In this document: positions 33,928-42,904 of the stretch, piece by piece
How positions within the stretch are numbered: position 1 is the first letter of the stretch
Layout: every line of letters starts with the position of its first letter
Assembly: GCF_002374835.1 (NCBI RefSeq)
Contig: NZ_NWVD01000011.1
Span: forward strand, 1 to 64,000
Source of the DNA: Sphingomonas ginsenosidimutans
GTDB lineage: Bacteria; Pseudomonadota; Alphaproteobacteria; Sphingomonadales; Sphingomonadaceae
Direction: 5' to 3'
DNA length: 64,000 bases
The notes under the pieces: model-generated
Databases searched by the model: none
What the model saw: only the letters and a program-made list of their open reading frames with translations
Told to the model about the DNA's origin: nothing
Made by a program: the position numbers and the translations under genes

Positions 33928-35436
33928 ATGGAACAGCACGCGCAGGACGTTGACCTGTTGATCGTCGGCGGCGGGATCAACGGCACGGGGATCGCCCGCG
34001 ATGCGGCTGGCCGGGGCCTGTCGGTGGCGCTGGTCGAGCAGGATGATCTGGCCAGCCACACCTCGTCCGCGTCGACCAAGCTGATCCATGGCGGCTTGCG
34101 CTACCTGGAATATGGCGAGGTGCGGCTGGTGCGCGAGGCGCTGATCGAGCGCGAGCGGTTGTGGGCGATGGCGCCGCATATCATCTGGCCGCTGCGCTTC
34201 GTCCTGCCGCAGACGAATTCGCCGCGCCCGGCGTGGATGGTGCGGGCCGGGCTGTTCCTCTACGACCACCTCGGCGGGCGCGAGAAGCTGCCCGCGACCG
34301 AGACGATCCGGCTGGGCGGCGATGCTCGCGGTGCCGGGCTGAAGGACGACGGCCGCGCCTTCGTCTATTCCGATTGCTGGGTGGAGGACAGCCGGCTGGT
34401 CGTCCTCAACGCCCGCGATGCCGCGGATCGCGGCGCGGCGATCATGACGCACACCCGGCTGGTCGATGCCGAGCGCACCGGCGGCGGCTGGCGTGCGACG
34501 ATCGAGGACGCCGGCGGCCGCCGCACGATGACCGCCCGCGCGCTCGTCAATGCTGCGGGGCCTTGGGTGGCGGATGTGCTGGGCCGCGTCCCGCACGCGC
34601 GCGACGATCGCGGCGTGCGGCTGGTCAAGGGCAGCCATATCGTCGTGCCGCGGCTGTACGACGGCGACCATGCCTTCATGCTGCAGAACCCGGACCGGCG
34701 CATCGTCTTCGCCATTCCCTATGAAGGCAAGTTCACGCTGATCGGCACCACCGACGAGGCGTGGCACGGCGCGCCGGTCCGCGCGGAGATTTCGCCGGAG
34801 GAGGTCGATTACCTGCTGGGGACGGTGGCACGCTATTTCGACCACGCGCCGGGGCGGGAGGATATCGCCTGGACCTATTCCGGAATCCGGCCGCTGTATG
34901 ACGACAAGGCCGCGAACGCCTCGGCGGTGACGCGCGACTATGTCCTCGATCTCGACACCGGACCGGCAGGCGCCAACGAAAATGCCCCGATGCTCAGCGT
35001 CTTCGGGGGGAAGATCACCACCTATCGCAAGCTGGCCGAACATGCGCTGGGCGAACTGGCGCGCTTCTTCCCGCAGGCGTCGGGTGCGTGGACCGCAGGT
35101 GCGGTGTTGCCCGGCGGGGACGTGCCGGACGCCGATTTCGACCGCTGGTTCGACGCCCTCGCCAAGCAGCTGCCGGATATGCCGCGCATGCTGCTCCACC
35201 GGCTCGCACGCGCTTACGGCACCCGCATCGACCGCCTGTTGGGCGACGCGCGCATGCCCGCCGACCTTGGCGAGGATCTGGGCGGCGGGCTTCATGAGCG
35301 CGAGATCGCCTATCTGGTCGATCAGGAATGGGCGACCAGCGTCGAGGACATCCTGTACCGCCGCAGTAAGCTGGGGCTGCATGTGCCGCCCGGCACCGCC
35401 GATCGGCTGGCCGCGTGGCTGGCGGCGCGCGCATGA
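33928..35436 (+). CDS. glpD: Aerobic glycerol-3-phosphate dehydrogenase
   Basis: 502 residues from the ATG at 33928; the open frame upstream covers the control region and is not conserved. An FAD motif (LLIVGGGINGTGIARDAAGR) near residue 10, the GlpD signature STKLIHGGLRYLE, and the C-terminal DAO-C region (FGGKITTYRKLAEHAL; later ATSVEDILYRRSKLG) are present. It oxidises glycerol 3-phosphate to DHAP at the inner membrane and feeds electrons to quinone. Its stop overlaps the glpR-like start (ATGA). Confidence 0.96.
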   Translation: MEQHAQDVDLLIVGGGINGTGIARDAAGRGLSVALVEQDDLASHTSSASTKLIHGGLRYLEYGEVRLVREALIERERLWAMAPHIIWPLRFVLPQTNSPRPAWMVRAGLFLYDHLGGREKLPATETIRLGGDARGAGLKDDGRAFVYSDCWVEDSRLVVLNARDAADRGAAIMTHTRLVDAERTGGGWRATIEDAGGRRTMTARALVNAAGPWVADVLGRVPHARDDRGVRLVKGSHIVVPRLYDGDHAFMLQNPDRRIVFAIPYEGKFTLIGTTDEAWHGAPVRAEISPEEVDYLLGTVARYFDHAPGREDIAWTYSGIRPLYDDKAANASAVTRDYVLDLDTGPAGANENAPMLSVFGGKITTYRKLAEHALGELARFFPQASGAWTAGAVLPGGDVPDADFDRWFDALAKQLPDMPRMLLHRLARAYGTRIDRLLGDARMPADLGEDLGGGLHEREIAYLVDQEWATSVEDILYRRSKLGLHVPPGTADRLAAWLAARA

Positions 35437-36194
35437 GCGACGAGCGCCACCGCGAGATCCTGTCGCTGGCGCGGCACGCCGGCCGCGTCACCGTAGAGGA
35501 TCTGGCCGCGCGGCTGGCGGTGACGCCGCAGACGATCCGCCGCGATCTGAACGACATGGCACGCCGGTCGCTGCTGTCGCGGGTGCATGGCGGCGCGATC
35601 GTCACGTCGGGCGTCGACAACATCGACTATGCCGCCCGCCGCGACGTCGCCGCCACGGCGAAGGCGGCGATCGGCGCGGCGGCGGCGCGACTGATCCCCG
35701 ATGGCGCGTCGCTGTTCATCAACATTGGCACCACCACGGAGGCGGTGGCGGCGAACCTCCCCGGGCACCGCGACCTGATGGTGATTTCGAACAATCTCAA
35801 CGTCGTCGACATGCTGGACGGGCGCGATTCGATCGATGTCGTGGTCGTTGGCGGAAAGGTACGGCGCGGCGATCGCGCGGTGGTCGGTCCGCTGGCGATG
35901 TCGTTCATCGATGCGTTCAAGGTCGACGTGGCGTTGATCGGCGCCTCGGCGATCGATCCCGATGGCAGCCTGCTCGATTTCGCCGCGGACGAGGTGCAGG
36001 TGACCCAGACGATCGTGCGCAATGCGCGACAAGTGATCCTGGTCGCCGACAGCGGCAAGATCGGCCGCCCTGCCCCGCTGCGCATCGGCCGGCTGGACAT
36101 GATCGACTGGCTGGTCACCGACCGCCTGACCGACGACCGGCTGCGCCGCGCTTGCGCGGACCATGACGTGCGCGTGGTGGAGGCGTTTGCCTAG
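35433..36194 (+). CDS. glpR: DeoR-family regulator, GlpR-like
   Basis: 253 residues from the ATG at 35433, overlapping the glpD stop. The N-terminal DeoR HTH (HREILSLARHAGRVTVEDLA, then VTPQTIRRDLNDMARR) precedes the DeoRC sensor domain (INIGTTTEAVAANLPGH; VISNNLNVVDML; VVVGGKVRRGDRAVVG; DVALIGASAID). Such proteins repress glp genes and release DNA on binding glycerol 3-phosphate. Its position in the glycerol locus and the TTCG repeats upstream of glpD support the GlpR call. Confidence 0.88.
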   Translation: MSDERHREILSLARHAGRVTVEDLAARLAVTPQTIRRDLNDMARRSLLSRVHGGAIVTSGVDNIDYAARRDVAATAKAAIGAAAARLIPDGASLFINIGTTTEAVAANLPGHRDLMVISNNLNVVDMLDGRDSIDVVVVGGKVRRGDRAVVGPLAMSFIDAFKVDVALIGASAIDPDGSLLDFAADEVQVTQTIVRNARQVILVADSGKIGRPAPLRIGRLDMIDWLVTDRLTDDRLRRACADHDVRVVEAFA

Positions 36195-36234
36195 CGGTCA
36201 AGCGGATGCGTTCCCCCGGTCCTCGCTGGCACGG

Positions 36235-37656
36235 CTATTGTGGCGCCGGCACCGTGCGAAGGCCCGCGCTCCCCAGTTCGGGCAGCGTCTGCAACTGTGG
36301 GACCACGGTCTTCAGGTCGCCGATCAGGATCAGCGTCATGCGATCTGCGCGCAGCCCCTTTGCCCAATCCTGCACCTGTCCTGCGGTGACCGCCTGGGTG
36401 GTGGGGATGTAGCCGCTGATCCAGCTGTCGGGCAGGCCCAGATTCTCCGCGCTCGCGAGCGTGCCGACCACCGATTGCGGCGTCGCGTTACGGAATACGA
36501 AAATGCCGGAGACATAGGTCTTCTGCCCCTCGGTCTCCTCGGCGTCGGGCGCCGTCGTCTGCAAGCGGCGCAGTTCGTCGAACACCTCGCGCATCGCCGC
36601 GCCGGTCTGCGCGGTGGTGATGTCGGCGTTCCACACGTACCGCGCGTCGCCCGGGTTGTAGCCGACCCGCGAATAGGGTGAGTAGGTATAGCCCTTGTCC
36701 TCGCGCAGGTTGCGGGTCAGCCGCGAGCTGAACGAACCCGAATAGAGCGAATCCCCGACCCGCTGCGCCGGCTCCCCGGCACTGCCCGCCAGCGATTGCG
36801 GATAGGCAATACGGATTGTGGTTTGCGGCGCGCCGGGGCGATCGACCAGCAGCACCTGCATTTTCGGTTTCGGCGCGGCCGGACGGCTCAAACGCTCCGG
36901 CCCGGTGGCCCAGCCGCCAAACGCGCGCGCGACCGCCGTCTTTACGGCAGCGGCATTGAAGCGACCGGCGACATACAGATGCGCCCGCCGTGCGCCGTAG
37001 TTTGCGGCATAGAAGCTTTTGACCGTATCCAGCCCATAACCGTCCAGCTGCGCCGCGGTCGGCATCGGCGTACCGTACGGATGCGCGTCGCCATAATAAG
37101 CGCGCGCCAGGACGATATTGGCCTGCACCGGCGCCTGCGCCAGCGACACCGCCAGCGCACGCGCGTCATTGGCCTTGACCCGCGCCCATTCCGCCGCCGG
37201 GAAGGCCGGGCGCGTCGCGATGGTGCCGATCAGTGCGACCGCATCGGCGGCCTTTTCGGACAGGACGTCGGTGCTGACCGAGGTCATCTGCGCGCCGGCG
37301 CCGACGCTGATCCGCCCGCCCATGTCCGCTGCGCGGTCGGCGATCTGATCCGACGTCAGACCGCCGGCGCCCTCCTTCAGCATCTCCGCCGTCATCTGCG
37401 CCGCCCATGGCGCCCCCGTCTCGTTCAGCGTGCCGGCGAATACGCGCAGGTCGACCGTTACCTTGGGCGTGGTGCCATAGGGGAGCAGCGTCACCTTCAT
37501 GCCGTTGGGCAGCGCATAGGTTTCGCTGCGCGGCAGCTGGAACGGCTTGAGCGGGTCGATCGGTGGCGGCGGGGGCGTATCCTGTGCGTACAGCGGCACC
37601 GATGTGGCGACGAGGACGGCGGCGGGCAGCAGCACCGCGGCAAGGGTCGGGCGCAT
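36235..37656 (-). CDS. M16-family peptidase-like protein, zinc motif lost
   Basis: 473 residues from the ATG at 37656, one base into the upstream peptidase stop (TGATG). Signal peptide to about YAQ (residue 24), proline stretch, then an M16 fold (YALPNGMKVTLLPYGTTPKV). Where active members carry HxxEH, this protein has WAAQMTAEMLKEGAGG, so it cannot bind zinc in the usual way. The second M16 domain is present (GAPQTTIRIAYPQSLAG; GSFSSRLTRNLREDKGYTYS). Bacterial M16 proteins commonly work as an active/inactive pair, like the beta/alpha subunits of mitochondrial processing peptidase. Probably periplasmic. Confidence 0.88.
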   Translation of the reverse strand: MRPTLAAVLLPAAVLVATSVPLYAQDTPPPPPIDPLKPFQLPRSETYALPNGMKVTLLPYGTTPKVTVDLRVFAGTLNETGAPWAAQMTAEMLKEGAGGLTSDQIADRAADMGGRISVGAGAQMTSVSTDVLSEKAADAVALIGTIATRPAFPAAEWARVKANDARALAVSLAQAPVQANIVLARAYYGDAHPYGTPMPTAAQLDGYGLDTVKSFYAANYGARRAHLYVAGRFNAAAVKTAVARAFGGWATGPERLSRPAAPKPKMQVLLVDRPGAPQTTIRIAYPQSLAGSAGEPAQRVGDSLYSGSFSSRLTRNLREDKGYTYSPYSRVGYNPGDARYVWNADITTAQTGAAMREVFDELRRLQTTAPDAEETEGQKTYVSGIFVFRNATPQSVVGTLASAENLGLPDSWISGYIPTTQAVTAGQVQDWAKGLRADRMTLILIGDLKTVVPQLQTLPELGSAGLRTVPAPQ

Positions 37657-39089
37657 CACTTCGCGGCTCCTTCATGCTTCAGCCCGGCCTCGATCAGATA
37701 GGTCGATCGCGCCTCCGGCCGCAGATAGTCGCGCGCCACCTTCTGGATCAGCGCGGGGGTGACCGCATCGAAGCCGGCCTGCAGCGTGTTCACTTTAGCG
37801 GGATCATCGTCGAACAGGGCATAGACCGCCAGCAGATCGACCAGCCCCATGCGGGTGGGATCGTTGAAACTGTCGTACAGGCTGGAACGCAGCTTCGTCC
37901 GCGCGCGCGCCAGTTCGGCCTCGCTGACCGGACGGTTGCGCACATCCTCGATCACCGCGTCGATCGCACTATCGATCTCGGCACGGCCGCGCGCGGCGTC
38001 ATGCGTGAAATAGACGTCCCACAGCATCGGCCCGCGATAGTTGAACATGTTGCCCAAGCCGTCATTGATCCCGCCGGCCAGGTCGCCGGTGATCTGCCGT
38101 TCCTTTACCAGCTTGCGGTACAGGCGGCTGTCCTCGCCCTGCACCAGGATCTGGTCCAGCAGGCCCATCGCATACCATTCGGGCGTGCCGCGGTCGGGCA
38201 CGTGATAGCCGATCGCATAACCCGGCTTGGGCGCCAGCGGATCGACCCGTGTCTTGACGCGCGGCGCGGTCTGGCGCGGCTCCGACAGGTCGGGCAATGT
38301 CACGGCCGGGCCGCGGGGAATCGGCCCGAAGTAGCGCGCGACCATCGCCCTGGCAGCGGCCTCGTCGAAATCGCCCGCGATCACGAGCACCGCATTATTA
38401 GGGCTGTAGAAGGTCCGACGGAACGTCTCGGCATCGGCGACGGTTGCCGCCTCGATCTCCTTCAGATCGCCATAGAAATTGTGCGCATTATACCAGTTGG
38501 TATTGGCCAGCATCGGCAGGTCGATCCAGGGCCAGCCGCCATAGGGCTGATTGAGGACGTTGCCCTTCACCTCGTTGCCGACGACGCCCTGCTGATTCTT
38601 CAACACCGCGTCATTGATGACCGGGCGCGCCATGCGATCGGCGTCGAGCCACAGCATCCGTCCCAGCGCACCCGCCGGAACGGTTTCATAGTAATTGGTG
38701 AAATCGAACCGGGTCGATCCGTTGTTGATCCCGCCCGAATTGGTGACCGTCTTGTCGAACACGCCCTTGGGCGCATTCGCCGAGCCTTGGAACATCAGAT
38801 GTTCGAACAGATGCGCGAAGCCGGTCTTGTCGCGCGGTTCGACGCGAAAGCCGATGCCGTAATAGACGGACACCGTGACCAGCGGCACCGTAGCGTCGCG
38901 GGTCATCACCACCTTCAGCCCGTTGGGCAGCGCGTAATAGGTGATCGGCACCTGAAACGCGGGCGCCGCCGCCGTTGCCGCCCCCGGAACAGACGTCGCC
39001 GCGCGCGTCCGTGCGACGGCATCACCCGACAGGCCCGGCGCGAGCGCGAGCGCGCCCACCGCCGCGGCCACATGCCACCTCAACCTCAT
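37656..39089 (-). CDS. M16-family zinc metallopeptidase, active subunit
   Basis: 477 residues from the ATG at 39089 (AGGGGCG upstream; a longer frame to 39242 is not conserved). Signal peptide ends near VA(RT) at about 27. YYALPNGLKVVMTRD starts the M16 domain; the catalytic HxxEH is HLFEH at residues 93-97, with a downstream Glu region (DLKEIEAATVADAETFRRTF). It degrades peptides or processes proteins in the periplasm. It is the first gene of a two-gene unit with the inactive partner. Confidence 0.9.
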   Translation of the reverse strand: MRLRWHVAAAVGALALAPGLSGDAVARTRAATSVPGAATAAAPAFQVPITYYALPNGLKVVMTRDATVPLVTVSVYYGIGFRVEPRDKTGFAHLFEHLMFQGSANAPKGVFDKTVTNSGGINNGSTRFDFTNYYETVPAGALGRMLWLDADRMARPVINDAVLKNQQGVVGNEVKGNVLNQPYGGWPWIDLPMLANTNWYNAHNFYGDLKEIEAATVADAETFRRTFYSPNNAVLVIAGDFDEAAARAMVARYFGPIPRGPAVTLPDLSEPRQTAPRVKTRVDPLAPKPGYAIGYHVPDRGTPEWYAMGLLDQILVQGEDSRLYRKLVKERQITGDLAGGINDGLGNMFNYRGPMLWDVYFTHDAARGRAEIDSAIDAVIEDVRNRPVSEAELARARTKLRSSLYDSFNDPTRMGLVDLLAVYALFDDDPAKVNTLQAGFDAVTPALIQKVARDYLRPEARSTYLIEAGLKHEGAAK

Positions 39090-39295
39090 CGATCGCCCCT
39101 GTTCTTGTCCGATCGACAAACCGTAACCGACGCCCCCTCGTGAGGATAGTGCCCTTTGCCGCACCAGGTCTATGGGCGAGTCTATGGACGACGGCGCGGG
39201 GAATTTGATCGGCGATTGCCACACCGCCGCGATCGGCGACAACGCAGAAGGGGCAGGAAGCTTCCACCGCCCACCCCTCCGAAAGTTTCATTTTA

Positions 39296-39309
39296 GCAAC
39301 AGCTGTTGC
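39296..39309. repeat. 14-base perfect palindrome downstream of the TPR gene
   Basis: GCAACAGCTGTTGC lies 11 bases after the TPR gene stop and about 190 bases upstream of the peptidase start, in a 231-base intergenic space with no other visible feature. It could be an operator or a weak transcription end; there is no T tract. Confidence 0.35.
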
Positions 39310-39320
39310 CGATCCGCATC

Positions 39321-39668
39321 TCATCGTGACGCTATTGTCGCTCCCAGTCGGGCAAGTCCGCGCCGTGCGATTTCATGCGACGACAGCACCGCGCCATCCG
39401 CAAGGTCCATCGGCACCGCCTCGCGCGCCATCACCTCGCCGTACAGCGCGCGAGCCTGATCGATGCGACCGGTGCGCGCGTAGACGGCAGCCAGGTTGAG
39501 CATCAGCTCGGGACGACTGGGAAAAATGATGCGTTCCCGCGTCAGCGTCGCCTCGGCCTGCGACAGGCTGCCCGCCGAAATCGCTTTATAACCGACCCGG
39601 TCCTTCGCCATCGCCGGGGTAGCGACCATTGCCACTGCCACCGCCGCGATCGTCACGATCCTGCCCAT
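39321..39668 (-). CDS. Small exported tetratricopeptide-repeat protein
   Basis: 115 residues from the ATG at 39668 (GGAGACGGTG upstream; the preceding GTG is less likely). Signal peptide (MGRIVTIAAVAVAMVATPAMA) with cleavage near 21, then one clear TPR unit (PELMLNLAAVYARTGRIDQA, then RALYGEVMAREA) and a helical tail. Short periplasmic TPR proteins of this kind are common in sphingomonads; the function is unknown. A palindromic site lies about 50 bases upstream. Confidence 0.72.
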   Translation of the reverse strand: MGRIVTIAAVAVAMVATPAMAKDRVGYKAISAGSLSQAEATLTRERIIFPSRPELMLNLAAVYARTGRIDQARALYGEVMAREAVPMDLADGAVLSSHEIARRGLARLGATIASR

Positions 39669-39716
39669 CACCGTCTCCTGTCACTGACCTCCGCCCAATG
39701 CTTCGGTTACTGTTTT

Positions 39717-39746
39717 ATGACAGACAAAGTGTCATCGTTATGTCAT
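39717..39746. promoter_or_regulatory. Palindromic operator-like cluster upstream of the TPR gene
   Basis: ATGACA (39717-39722), seven bases, TGTCAT (39730-39735): perfect 6-base arms. A third half-site TGTCAT follows at 39741-39746. It lies 49 bases upstream of the TPR ATG on the minus strand in an AT-richer stretch, where a promoter would be expected. Confidence 0.45.
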
Positions 39747-40107
39747 ATTGGCAAGTGCTTTGAATGCCCCTTCGCGAGAGTGAGGCTGGGTGCCGTTTGA
39801 ATGAGCGACAGACCTCAACGGGTTGGACGCGGAGTCATCGAATTTTCCGTCCAGGTCGCTGCGGCAGTGCGCAGACGCCGGAGCCGCTCCTGGACACGAC
39901 CGGCGCTGAAACACCGCGCGCTTTGCCCCGCGAGCCCACGTGCATTACCGGACCTCGCGCCGTGCAGCAGGATAGCTCCCGGCCGCATCCCCACCTTGAT
40001 CGCGACCGTAGCGCAACAACTGGCTGCCCCGGGGGCCGCCCCGTCCCGCTTGGATGGAAGGCCGCCCTAAGCCTGCCCGCCAAGGCCTGGAGCCGGCACG
40101 AACGAAA

Positions 40108-40133
40108 ACGGGCGGCCCATAGGGGCCGCCCGT
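40108..40133 (-). terminator. Intrinsic terminator of the exb/tonB operon
   Basis: ACGGGCGGCCC and GGGCCGCCCGT form a perfect 11-base stem around ATAG. On the minus strand it is followed by TTTTCG. It lies about 40 bases after the last exbD stop, so it closes that operon. Confidence 0.82.
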
Positions 40134-40173
40134 ACATCGTCCGATGGTTCGACAGTGAGCCGAATCGCCGCGA

Positions 40174-40602
40174 TCAGAAATCGCGGTAATATTGCTCGTT
40201 GCCGACGAAGCCGAGCTTCGTGATGTTCGACCGCTTGATCTCCGCCAGCGTCTGATCGACGACGTCGTAGCGTGTCGCCGGATCGGGCTGGAACTGCAGT
40301 TCCGGCTCGGGGTTCATCGCCGCCGACTGATCCAGATACTGGCGCAGCAGCGTCGAGTTCACCGGCGCGCCGTTCCAGGTGACGTTACCGGTCACGTCGA
40401 TCGCGATCTTGTTCTTGATCGGATCGACCGGCGGCTTGACCGCCTTCGGATCGTTGACCGGCAGGTCGACCTTCACCGCGTGGGTCGGCACCGGGAGGGT
40501 GATGATGAACATGATGAGGAGCACGAGCATGACGTCGATCAACGGCGTCGTGTTCATTTCCATCATCGGTTCGCCGTCATCGCGGCCACCACTCATTGCC
40601 AT
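40174..40602 (-). CDS. exbD: ExbD/TolR-family biopolymer transport protein (second copy)
   Basis: 142 residues. The N-terminal cytoplasmic segment ends with MNTTPLIDVMLVLLIMFIIT, the single TM helix carrying the conserved proton-path Asp (about residue 23). A periplasmic domain of ~95 residues follows. With ExbB and TonB it converts proton motive force into work at outer-membrane receptors. It lies 12 bases after another exbD gene. The periplasmic part differs strongly from that copy, so the two are not a recent duplication. Confidence 0.93.
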   Translation of the reverse strand: MAMSGGRDDGEPMMEMNTTPLIDVMLVLLIMFIITLPVPTHAVKVDLPVNDPKAVKPPVDPIKNKIAIDVTGNVTWNGAPVNSTLLRQYLDQSAAMNPEPELQFQPDPATRYDVVDQTLAEIKRSNITKLGFVGNEQYYRDF

Positions 40603-40614
40603 GTCAGCTACTCC

Positions 40615-41085
40615 TTAACCGGCGACGGCCGGCTGCGAGATGAACCCGACCTTCGCAAAGCCGGCCATCTGCATGTTGTAGATCGTCCCGGCGACGCAGC
40701 GCCACGGCGTGGCGACGTCGGCGCGGATATGCGCTTCGGGCAGTTCGAGATCGGGGTTGCCTGCGCCGCCCTGACGATCGATTTCGGTCTTCAGCTTGGC
40801 GACCGCACGATCCAGCAGTTCCTGATGGGTGACCGGGGTGATGCCCCAATATACCTGGCAGGTGCCGTTGTTACCGGTGACCGACAGCGAGACGTTCTCG
40901 GGCTTGGTCGTGGTGGGATCGAAGGTGACATTGGGCAGCTTGATGCCCTTCACCGTCTGGATGGCGACCGGCACCGCGATCAGGAAGATGATGAGGAGCA
41001 CCAGCATGACGTCCACGAGAGGCGTCGTGTTGATGTCCGACATCGGTTTTTCTTCAGCGGAATTTCCGCCAACGCTCATCGCCAT
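40615..41085 (-). CDS. exbD: ExbD/TolR-family biopolymer transport protein (first copy)
   Basis: 156 residues. MSDINTTPLVDVMLVLLIIF is the conserved TM helix with its essential Asp (about residue 25). The periplasmic part contains two Cys (GTCQVYW and WRCVAG), not seen in the other ExbD, which could form a disulfide. It is the second component after exbB in the operon tonB-exbB-exbD-exbD. ExbD pairs of this type occur in several alphaproteobacteria and Xanthomonas. Confidence 0.93.
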   Translation of the reverse strand: MAMSVGGNSAEEKPMSDINTTPLVDVMLVLLIIFLIAVPVAIQTVKGIKLPNVTFDPTTTKPENVSLSVTGNNGTCQVYWGITPVTHQELLDRAVAKLKTEIDRQGGAGNPDLELPEAHIRADVATPWRCVAGTIYNMQMAGFAKVGFISQPAVAG

Positions 41086-41167
41086 GGATCAGGCTTTCCT
41101 ATTCCTTCGTTCCGCCGCCTCGCTTCCGATCCTTGCGGACCACAAGGAAGCAGCGGCAGGTGATGAA

Positions 41168-41192
41168 CGGGGCCACCGCAAGGGCGGCCCCG
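41168..41192. other. Hairpin between exbB and exbD
   Basis: CGGGGCC and GGCCCCG arms (with a further CC/GG after one mismatch) around GCAA, in the 122-base gap between exbB and the first exbD. There is no T tract on the operon strand, so it more likely acts on mRNA stability or lowers expression of the distal genes than as a terminator. Confidence 0.5.
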
Positions 41193-41207
41193 CGTACCCC
41201 TTTTATC

Positions 41208-41996
41208 TTACGGGCGGGTCGGCACGCCACCGGTCTGGCCGGCGGTCGTGGTCGCCGCCGGCTTCACCGGAGCCTTGGGCGCCGCGCCCGCAGCCGCCGG
41301 CTTCACCGCGCCGTTCGAGGCCAGGAAGCCCAGCACGTCGTTCGAGAAGGCCGACAGGTCTTCCGCGATCGACTTGTTGCGGCGCTGCAGCCAGTTGTAG
41401 GCGAGCACCGCCGGCACCGCGACGACCAGGCCGAGCGCGGTCATGATGAGCGCCTCACCGACCGGACCGGCGACCTTGTCGATCGAGGGATCGCCCGACG
41501 CGCCGATCTTGATCAGCGCGCGGTAGATGCCGACGACGGTACCGAACAGACCGATGAACGGCGCGGTCGCGCCCACGGTCGCCAGAAAGGCGAGACCGCC
41601 GCCCAGCTTAGAGTTGATCGCCGCTTCCGAGCGGGCCAGCGAACCGTGCAGCCAGTCGTGCGCCTCAACCGGATCGGTCAGCTTCGAGTGCTGCTCCTGC
41701 GCGGCCAGGCCGTCGTCGACCAGCTGCTTGTAGGCCGAGTTCTTCTCCAGCTTCGCCGAGCCTTCGCGCAGCGAGGTGCTGTTCCAGAAGCTGGCGCGGA
41801 CGCGCTTCGCCTGGTTCAGGATCTTCTGCTGTTCGAACAGCTTGGAGAACAGGATGTAGAACGACACCACCGACATGATCACCAGGATGGTGAACACCGA
41901 CTGCGAGATAATGCCGCCTTCCTTCAGCGCCTGCTGCAGGCCGAACTGGTTTTCGGCTGCCGCGGTCCCACCCGCGGCGAGGATGTTGATGATCAT
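41208..41996 (-). CDS. exbB: ExbB/TolQ-family proton channel protein
   Basis: 262 residues with three TM helices: about 30-52 (SVFTILVIMSVVSFYILFSK), about 133-158 (LGGGLAFLATVGATAPFIGL) and about 185-210 (ALIMTALGLVVAVPAVLAYN). The central ATVGATAPFIGLFGTVVGIY motif is the MotA/TolQ/ExbB signature. It ends in an Ala/Pro/Thr-rich tail. It forms the pentameric channel of the TonB motor. It follows tonB by 58 bases. Confidence 0.94.
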   Translation of the reverse strand: MIINILAAGGTAAAENQFGLQQALKEGGIISQSVFTILVIMSVVSFYILFSKLFEQQKILNQAKRVRASFWNSTSLREGSAKLEKNSAYKQLVDDGLAAQEQHSKLTDPVEAHDWLHGSLARSEAAINSKLGGGLAFLATVGATAPFIGLFGTVVGIYRALIKIGASGDPSIDKVAGPVGEALIMTALGLVVAVPAVLAYNWLQRRNKSIAEDLSAFSNDVLGFLASNGAVKPAAAGAAPKAPVKPAATTTAGQTGGVPTRP

Positions 41997-42054
41997 TTTA
42001 GCTCTAGTCCTCTGACTGAATAGGTTTGTTTCGTTCGGTCGATCTACGCAAAGA

Positions 42055-42726
42055 TCAGTTCTGCGGCAGGCGCCACGTCACGCGCCGGCTCCGGGTCGTC
42101 GCCATCGGGTTACCCGCGGCGTCGAGCGCCGGGGAGTAACGCCCGCGACGTTCCAGGATGCGGCACGTCGCCTGGTCGAGAGCGGACGAGCCGCTGGACG
42201 ACGTCACGCGACAGTTTTCCGCGCGCCCCTGCGCATTCACGGTCCATGCGATGCCGACGGTCCCCTGCTCCTCGGCACGCAGCGCCGACGGGGGGTAATC
42301 GTCCGCCGAGAACCAGCTCAGCTCGTCACCCTTGGACGCAGCGGCCTTGCTCACCGTGGGGGGAGCGGGCGGCGGCGGCGCGGGCGGCGCAGGCGGTGCG
42401 ACGACCGGCGACGGCACATAGACCGGCGGCGGCGTCGGAACCGTCTGGATCGCGACGGGCGGCGGGTTCGGGTTCTGGACGATCGGCGGCGGCGACACGA
42501 CCGGCGGCGGCGTCATCGGCACGTCGGGCGGAGGGGGCGGCGGCTCATCCGGCGGCGGGGGCGGTGGCTCCTCGACGTCGAACGTGTTCAGCTTCTCGAC
42601 CTGCTTCTTGACGAAATTCGTCGCGAGGCCGGTTATGAAGGCATAGCCGAGAGCGACGTGAATCAGCGCGACGATAACCAGCGCGCCAATCTTGCCCCCG
42701 CTCATCTTCTGGTCAGAATAGGCCAT
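42055..42726 (-). CDS. tonB: Energy transducer TonB
   Basis: 223 residues. N-terminal TM anchor (IGALVIVALIHVALGYAFI, 13-31) carries the conserved His22 equivalent in LIHVAL. A long Pro-rich spacer (about 53-125, many PPPPP runs) follows, then a C-terminal TonB domain (DDYPPSALRAEEQGTVGIAW; QATCRILERRGRYSPALDA). It passes ExbB-ExbD energy to outer-membrane receptors such as the one at 15525. First gene of the operon. Confidence 0.94.
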   Translation of the reverse strand: MAYSDQKMSGGKIGALVIVALIHVALGYAFITGLATNFVKKQVEKLNTFDVEEPPPPPPDEPPPPPPDVPMTPPPVVSPPPIVQNPNPPPVAIQTVPTPPPVYVPSPVVAPPAPPAPPPPAPPTVSKAAASKGDELSWFSADDYPPSALRAEEQGTVGIAWTVNAQGRAENCRVTSSSGSSALDQATCRILERRGRYSPALDAAGNPMATTRSRRVTWRLPQN

Positions 42727-42904
42727 TCAGCAACGAAACTCCCTCATCCTGCGGCCCTTGGGGTGATCGGACACCGTTGTCCGACCGGGTGTTAACCGTT
42801 CCGCAGCCCTTCATGCGATAGGCCACAGACCGCCAAGTCCTATCGCGCCGCTTTTGGCGACGCAAACGCTTTGTCATGCGCAACAAACGTACAATCGAAC
42901 CGCG

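Larger units (their letters stand above)
39669..40173. other. Intergenic region of about 500 bases, no gene seen
   Basis: ORFs here are short, lack ribosome sites and have shadow-like Arg/Pro/Ala composition. The region holds the palindromic cluster near 39717-39746 and the terminator at 40108-40133. Nothing else is recognisable. Confidence 0.6.
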
